Assembly: GCF_002906255.1 (NCBI RefSeq)
Contig: NZ_POTC01000007.1
Span: 1-64,000, forward strand
Direction of reading: 5' to 3'
From: Novacetimonas maltaceti
GTDB taxonomy: Bacteria > Pseudomonadota > Alphaproteobacteria > Acetobacterales > Acetobacteraceae
DNA length: 64,000 nt
Positions within the stretch are counted from its first letter, which is position 1, and each line of letters opens with the position of its first letter. A program made the position numbers and the translations under genes. The notes beneath the pieces are model-generated. The model ran no database searches. It was not told the origin of the DNA and was given only the letters and a program-made list of their open reading frames with translations. Positions 59,628-64,000 of this stretch are shown here, in pieces.

Positions 59628-60878
59628 TCAGGAAATTTCCGCCACCAGTCCGTTATCGTCAAAAGCCACGGGCCGCACCGTCTCGATCCGTCCCGCCTGC
59701 GACGGCGCAACGCCATCTGCCAGCCGCACCGGGGCGAATTCCTCGGAATGCCCGGATGTCTGCGTCTCCATCAGCACCCGCAGCGGCCGCCCGAGCAGCC
59801 CCGCGTGATAGGTACGCGCCGCCTGCGCCCCCGCCGCCCGCAGGCGGGCCGCGCGTTCGCGCCGCTGCGCCATGGGGATGGCGGGCATCCTTGCTGCCGG
59901 GGTGCCGGGGCGTTCGCTGTAGGGGAAGACATGCAGGTAGGGCAGCGCCTGCCCCGCGATGAAGTCCAGCGTCTCGTTGAACAGCGCCTCGTCCTCGGTC
60001 GGGAAACCGGCGATCACGTCCGCGCCGATCCCGATATCGGGCCGCAACCCGCGCGCCCGCGCGATGACGGCGGCGACATCCGCCGTCAGGTGACGACGCT
60101 TCATGCGCTTGAGGATCATGTCAGACCCCGCCTGCAGCGACAGGTGCAGATAGGGCATGAAACGCGGCTCCTGCCCCAGCAGTTGCCACAGGTCGTCATC
60201 AATTTCCACCGGATCGACCGATGACAGGCGCAGCCGTTCGAGTTCGGGCACGAGTGCCAGCAGCCTGCGGCACAACTGCCCCAGCGAAGGCTGTCCCGGC
60301 AGGTCGCCCCCCCATGAAGTGATGTCCACGCCGGTCATCACCACCTCCCGATAGCCCGAGGCGACAAGCGCGCGCACCTGCTCGACCACCGCGCCGACGG
60401 GGACGGAACGCGACGGCCCGCGCCCGAAGGGAATGATGCAGAAGGTGCAGCGATGGTCGCACCCCTGCTGCACCTCCACAAAGGCGCGGGTGCGGCCCGC
60501 AAATTCCGTCACCAGATGCGGCGCGCTTTCACGCGCGGCCATGATGTCGGACACCGCATTGCCCTGCGACAGCGCCGCCTCGCTCCAGCTTTCGGCGGAC
60601 AGTTTCTCCCGGTTACCCAGCACGCGCGTCACACCGGGCAGCGCGGCCCAGCGTTCGGGGTCGATCTGCGCCGCGCATCCCGTCACGACAATGCGCGCGT
60701 CGGGCCGGTCGCGATGGGCGCGGCGTACCGCCTGGCGGGCCTGGCGTTCGGCCTCCGCCGTGACGGCACAGGTATTGACGATCACGACATTGTCCAGCCC
60801 GGCCGCATGGGTGCGCATCACCTCGCTTTCGTAGGTGTTGAGCCGGCAGCCGAATGTCAGGATTTCAGGCTTTTTCAT
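59628..60878 (-). CDS. mtaB: tRNA t6A37 methylthiotransferase MtaB
   Basis: This 416-aa radical-SAM enzyme adds methylthio to t6A37 in ANN-decoding tRNAs. It has an N-terminal UPF0004 domain with cluster cysteines ([19 protein letters not shown]), and the radical-SAM CxxxCxxC in [17 protein letters not shown]. Its ATG overlaps dapF stop as ATGA. Confidence 0.93.
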   Translation of the reverse strand: MKKPEILTFGCRLNTYESEVMRTHAAGLDNVVIVNTCAVTAEAERQARQAVRRAHRDRPDARIVVTGCAAQIDPERWAALPGVTRVLGNREKLSAESWSEAALSQGNAVSDIMAARESAPHLVTEFAGRTRAFVEVQQGCDHRCTFCIIPFGRGPSRSVPVGAVVEQVRALVASGYREVVMTGVDITSWGGDLPGQPSLGQLCRRLLALVPELERLRLSSVDPVEIDDDLWQLLGQEPRFMPYLHLSLQAGSDMILKRMKRRHLTADVAAVIARARGLRPDIGIGADVIAGFPTEDEALFNETLDFIAGQALPYLHVFPYSERPGTPAARMPAIPMAQRRERAARLRAAGAQAARTYHAGLLGRPLRVLMETQTSGHSEEFAPVRLADGVAPSQAGRIETVRPVAFDDNGLVAEIS

Positions 60879-61699
60879 CGGGGATAGGTATCCAGCGCAA
60901 CAGAGCCTTCGAAACTCAGCGTGGCGGGACCACGCATCAGGACGTGGCCGTCGGCCTCGCGCCATGTCACCGACAGCACGCCGCCATCCATTTCCACGGC
61001 ACAGGTGCGATCGACCAGTCCGCGCCGCACGCCATTGACCACGGCGGCACATGCGCCCGACCCACAGGCCAGTGTCAGGCCCGCGCCACGTTCCCACACC
61101 CGCAGGCGCATGGCGTCGCGCGCGCGCACCTGCGCAAAGCCGATATTGGCACGTTCGGGAAACAGCGGGTCATGTTCCATCACCGGCCCCTGCCGGCGCG
61201 GGTCGGTCGCATCATCGGCCTCAAGGAATACGGTGGCATGCGGGTTGCCCATCGACGCCGCCGCCGGGTCCCCCCACAGCGGCAGGTGCAGGGTATCGAC
61301 CTCCCGCGCCAGCGGGATATCGCGCCAGCCCAGCGCGGGCGGTCCCATATCGACGCTGATCGTCCCGTCTGCGGCGATTTCGCTTTCCAGCAGCCCGGCG
61401 CGGGTCTGCAGCACCGGGGTCGCAATGCCCCGTTCACGCCCGATCAGGGCGGCGACACAGCGCGACGCATTGCCGCACGCCCCCGATTCGCTGCCATCGG
61501 CGTTGAAGAAACGCACGAACACGTCCGCGCCCTCGCGGCAGGCGGGGCGCAGCACCACGAACTGGTCACAGCCGATCCCGCGCTGCCGGTCCGACAGGGC
61601 GGCGATGCGCGCGGGCGTCAGGTCAAGGCGGCCGGCGCGTTCGTCCATGACGACGAAATCGTTCCCAAGGCCGTGCATCTTGTAAAAGCTGGTCTTCAT
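60875..61699 (-). CDS. dapF: Diaminopimelate epimerase DapF
   Basis: This 274-aa enzyme interconverts LL- and meso-diaminopimelate for lysine and peptidoglycan. Both catalytic cysteines are visible: [10 protein letters not shown] and [23 protein letters not shown] opens the protein. First gene of dapF-mtaB-ftsY, a linkage common in alphaproteobacteria. Confidence 0.95.
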   Translation of the reverse strand: MKTSFYKMHGLGNDFVVMDERAGRLDLTPARIAALSDRQRGIGCDQFVVLRPACREGADVFVRFFNADGSESGACGNASRCVAALIGRERGIATPVLQTRAGLLESEIAADGTISVDMGPPALGWRDIPLAREVDTLHLPLWGDPAAASMGNPHATVFLEADDATDPRRQGPVMEHDPLFPERANIGFAQVRARDAMRLRVWERGAGLTLACGSGACAAVVNGVRRGLVDRTCAVEMDGGVLSVTWREADGHVLMRGPATLSFEGSVALDTYPR

Positions 61700-61777
61700 C
61701 CGAACCCTATATACGCCAACATCATGTCCGCCGCGACCATGCGCGCCACCGGCGGGGAGTCGCCCGCCGACGCGTTT

Positions 61778-62179
61778 TTACAGGAAACGCCCCGGCGCGC
61801 CACGCTGCAGGACCTCGATACGGTAACCATCGGGGTCGGTGATGAAGAAATACCGCCCCACGAACCGCTCCCCGCACGACATGTCCCTGACCGGTTGCGG
61901 CGACAGGCCCGCGGCGGACAGGCGCGCATGTTCGGCATCCACGTCCGCGACCGAGACGGCAAGGTGGCCATAGCCATCGCCAAGGTCATACGGGCGGTCG
62001 CGGTCATGGTTGAATGTCAGTTCGAGTTCGAACGTCTGCTCCGCGTTCGCAAGGTAGATCAGCGTGAACGTATCAAACACGAACCTGTCCACCGGCCTGA
62101 GGCCGAAGGCGAGGTCATAGAACGCCATGGCGGCGTCCGCGTCCCGTACACGGATCATGGAATGGATCATTCTGGCCAT
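61778..62179 (-). CDS. Glyoxalase/VOC-family protein, lactoylglutathione lyase-like
   Basis: This 133-aa protein has the VOC fold of glyoxalase I: MIHSMIRVRDADAAMAFY, ELELTFNHD, YGHLAVSVADVDAEHARL, FITDPDGYRIEVLQ. The metal ligands H/E appear in place. It probably converts methylglyoxal-glutathione hemithioacetal to lactoylglutathione (GloA). Start at 62179 has AAGGGAG upstream. It is slightly different from E. coli GloA, so assignment stays at family level. Confidence 0.82.
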   Translation of the reverse strand: MARMIHSMIRVRDADAAMAFYDLAFGLRPVDRFVFDTFTLIYLANAEQTFELELTFNHDRDRPYDLGDGYGHLAVSVADVDAEHARLSAAGLSPQPVRDMSCGERFVGRYFFITDPDGYRIEVLQRGAPGRFL

Positions 62180-62322
62180 GTCTGCGCTTTCTCCCTTGCT
62201 GCAATCTGTCGTAAATGGCGGCAACTGACGGCATTCTCAACATGCCGTGGCGTTTTTTCGCGCACGGCGAAACGTGCAGGCGACCGGCCGTTTCGTCCCA
62301 CCCCGTCGCATCTGGCATATTC

Positions 62323-62970
62323 ATGAACGACCTGCACGGCTTCCACCCCGGCGCCTTCCTCAGCGCATCGCACGAATCCGACACCGCCTTCTGGTCCGCC
62401 CGTCCCTCCGGCCCGATGCTGGATTCCGGGGCCTGCACGGCGGTCACGGCGCTGTATCGCACCATGCTGCCCGAAGGCGGGCGCATCCTTGACCTGATGG
62501 CCGGCAACGACAGCCACCTGCCGGACAACATCCCCTTTGACGCCGTGATCGGCATCGGGGTGGATGCCCCGGCGCTGGAGGCCAACGACCGCCTGACGCA
62601 ACGCATCGTGCAGGACCTCAACGATGCGCCCGAACTGCCGCTGGCCGATGAATCGCTTGATGCCGTGTGCCTGTGCGACGTGGTACCCTACCTGCGTCAC
62701 CCCGTCGCGCTGTTTCGCGAAATCGCCCGTGTCCTGCAACCCGGCGGGCTGGTTCTTGTTACATACGGAAACAGTTTTGTCCCACAAAAAGCCGTGGCAT
62801 TGTGGCAGGCACTCGAAAGTGACGAGCGCCAGCGCCTTGTGCGTATCCTGATGCAGCGCGCGGGCTTCGCCCATACCGATACCGGCAGCGTGACACCGCC
62901 CCCCAACGATGCCGTGTGGCATGACACGGTCTATGGCGTCACCGCGCGGCGCGATGGCAGCGTGGCATGA
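62323..62970 (+). CDS. SAM-dependent methyltransferase
   Basis: This 215-aa class I methyltransferase has a variant motif I (ILDLMAGNDSHLP), acidic loop VIGIGVDAPALEAND, motif IV LDAVCLCDVVPYL and RVLQPGGLVLVTYG. It resembles a family with DLMSSWVSHLP in cyanobacteria and plants whose substrate is unknown. The start (62323 or upstream) is not decided by a ribosome site. Divergent from the glyoxalase gene. Confidence 0.78.
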   Translation: MNDLHGFHPGAFLSASHESDTAFWSARPSGPMLDSGACTAVTALYRTMLPEGGRILDLMAGNDSHLPDNIPFDAVIGIGVDAPALEANDRLTQRIVQDLNDAPELPLADESLDAVCLCDVVPYLRHPVALFREIARVLQPGGLVLVTYGNSFVPQKAVALWQALESDERQRLVRILMQRAGFAHTDTGSVTPPPNDAVWHDTVYGVTARRDGSVA

Positions 62971-63111
62971 AAAACACGCCTCCTGCCGCGCATCGGATAT
63001 TACAGAAGGTAAAAATATCCTTCTTAAAAGAAATTATCATTTACGCCGAAGCCGGGAAATGTTTTGACACACAGTAGTCTTGACCCGTAGTCCGAGGCCC
63101 ACTGGTAATAT

Positions 63112-64000
63112 ATGCCGAATCTTTCCTCCCGTCGTGCTGGCTGGCTCAGCCTGTCGGCCGCCCTGCTGCTGTGCTCTTTCATGGTGCCTGCCTCGGCAGG
63201 CTGGGCCGAAGACGATCCGGAATCGCTCGACATCATGGAGCGACAGATGGAACGCCTGCAACAGCAGCAGATGGAACTGCAGCGCAGCCTGCAGGCAATG
63301 CGCCAGCAGATCGCGCAGCACCGCGCCCATGCCGGCACGGGCACGGGGGGACATTCCCTGCAGGTTTCAGGCAGCGCGGGCCATGTGCGCGGCGGCTGGA
63401 CCCCGCAGGAAGGACACCTTGCAACCACGGGCGAACGCACGCCGCCGGGCATGGCGGCGCCGCATATCGGGGGACATTCGGACAACCCGAACGGATCGTT
63501 CCTCGACACGCCGACTTTTGAATCCGTCGTCGCCCACCGCGACGAGGACCTGATCTCGCACATGGCGAACAACAATGTCGGCCCGCACACGCGCGAAACC
63601 GTCGGCGAGCAGTCCACCGGCGCGCTGGGCAGCAAGGTGTTCCATGCCGGGTCGGTGTCGATCATCCTTGGCGGGTTCTTCGACGCCGCCGCGGTGGAGG
63701 AAAACCGCCATGTCGCCTCGGGCATCTTCAATTCGTGGGCGAACATCCCCTTCCGCAACAGTTCGAACTTCCACACCGACAACTTTACCGGGGACGCGCG
63801 CTATACCCGCTTCTCCCTGATGGCGCGCGCGCCGCTGGGCACGCACATGACGGTGGCGGGATTTGTCGAAAGCGATTTCGGCGCGAGCGCGGAAACCACC
63901 AACCCGTATGAAAGCAACTCCTACGTCCCGCGCCTGCGCCAGGCGTACCTGACGCTCGATGATTCCAAGACCAACTGGCATTTCCTGATCGGTCAGGCCT
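63112..64000 (+). CDS. Outer-membrane porin-like protein (DcaP-like), 5' part
   Basis: An open frame runs from ATG 63112 to the end of the window (about 296 residues visible), with no stop. It has a signal peptide (LSLSAALLLCSFMVPASAGWA), a Gln-rich coiled coil (about residues 42-68) and then beta-strand-like repeats: SVSIILGGFFDAAAVE, ARYTRFSLMARAPL, MTVAGFVESDFGAS, PRLRQAYLTLDD. This arrangement is that of DcaP-type trimeric porins. Substrate unknown. Upstream sequence (62971-63111) is AT-rich with TTGACA at 63064-63069. Confidence 0.75.
   Translation, partial: MPNLSSRRAGWLSLSAALLLCSFMVPASAGWAEDDPESLDIMERQMERLQQQQMELQRSLQAMRQQIAQHRAHAGTGTGGHSLQVSGSAGHVRGGWTPQEGHLATTGERTPPGMAAPHIGGHSDNPNGSFLDTPTFESVVAHRDEDLISHMANNNVGPHTRETVGEQSTGALGSKVFHAGSVSIILGGFFDAAAVEENRHVASGIFNSWANIPFRNSSNFHTDNFTGDARYTRFSLMARAPLGTHMTVAGFVESDFGASAETTNPYESNSYVPRLRQAYLTLDDSKTNWHFLIGQA

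Overview
The window is chromosomal DNA of a GC-rich alphaproteobacterium. It is almost certainly a cellulose-producing acetic acid bacterium of the Komagataeibacter / Gluconacetobacter / Novacetimonas group. The strongest evidence is at the left edge: a GH8 endoglucanase (cmcAx/bcsZ type) overlapping by 4 bp with the start of the cellulose-complementing factor gene ccpA, an arrangement specific to this group. The rest of the gene content (5-aminolevulinate synthase hemA, dusB-ntrBC-ntrYX-hfq-hflX, nadQ-nadABC, FzlA-like protein, ATP12 chaperone) is typical of alphaproteobacteria. I see no phage, insertion sequence, CRISPR array or rRNA.

Layout. 1-3.2 kb: end of the bcs accessory region (minus strand), an Rrf2/NsrR-like regulator and tRNA-Glu. 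3.2-12.8 kb: small membrane protein, RluD-type pseudouridine synthase, rpoH, then purA, hisZ, serC, tRNA-Leu and argC on the minus strand, divergent mazG, and an inositol-monophosphatase-like gene. 13-22 kb: the nitrogen-signalling operon dusB-ntrB-ntrC-ntrY-ntrX-hfq-hflX (minus); hflX carries an in-frame TGA at codon 31, and NtrC has GAFAGA instead of GAFTGA. 22.3-31 kb: fused ispDF, ATP12 chaperone, AsmA-like protein, RluC-type synthase, rarA, MBOAT acyltransferase and an HI0933-type flavoprotein. 32-35 kb: an FzlA-like GST-fold protein divergent from minCDE. 35-40.5 kb: GntR regulator, then nadA-nadB-nadC with the regulator gene nadQ and a perfect palindromic operator. 40.7-46.4 kb: ferritin-like protein, AldA-type dehydrogenase, coaA, glycerate 2-kinase, lipoprotein. 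46.5-53.5 kb: recA, a divergent gamma-glutamyltransferase-like lipoprotein, a small AT-rich foreign-looking island with one membrane-protein gene, a DsbA-like oxidoreductase, a GNAT protein with no visible start codon, and hemA. 54-58.5 kb: a transketolase-like pseudoenzyme in an apparent operon with gap and pgk. 58.6-64 kb: ftsY, mtaB, dapF, a glyoxalase-like gene, a methyltransferase and the start of an outer-membrane porin that runs off the window.

The most interesting undescribed signal is a family of about 80-bp structured repeats, nine copies in 64 kb. Each has outer inverted arms (AAAAGTTTTTGG / CCAAAAACTTTT) enclosing two further hairpins, so it can fold as a three-way junction. Every copy lies directly 3' of a minus-strand gene, 2-39 bp from its stop codon. 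Seven of nine sit between convergent genes and none lies between divergent genes. This suggests a dispersed bidirectional terminator or 3'-end processing element. Other points for follow-up are the interrupted hflX, the transketolase that has lost its cofactor-binding and catalytic residues, the GAFAGA NtrC, and the AT-rich island.
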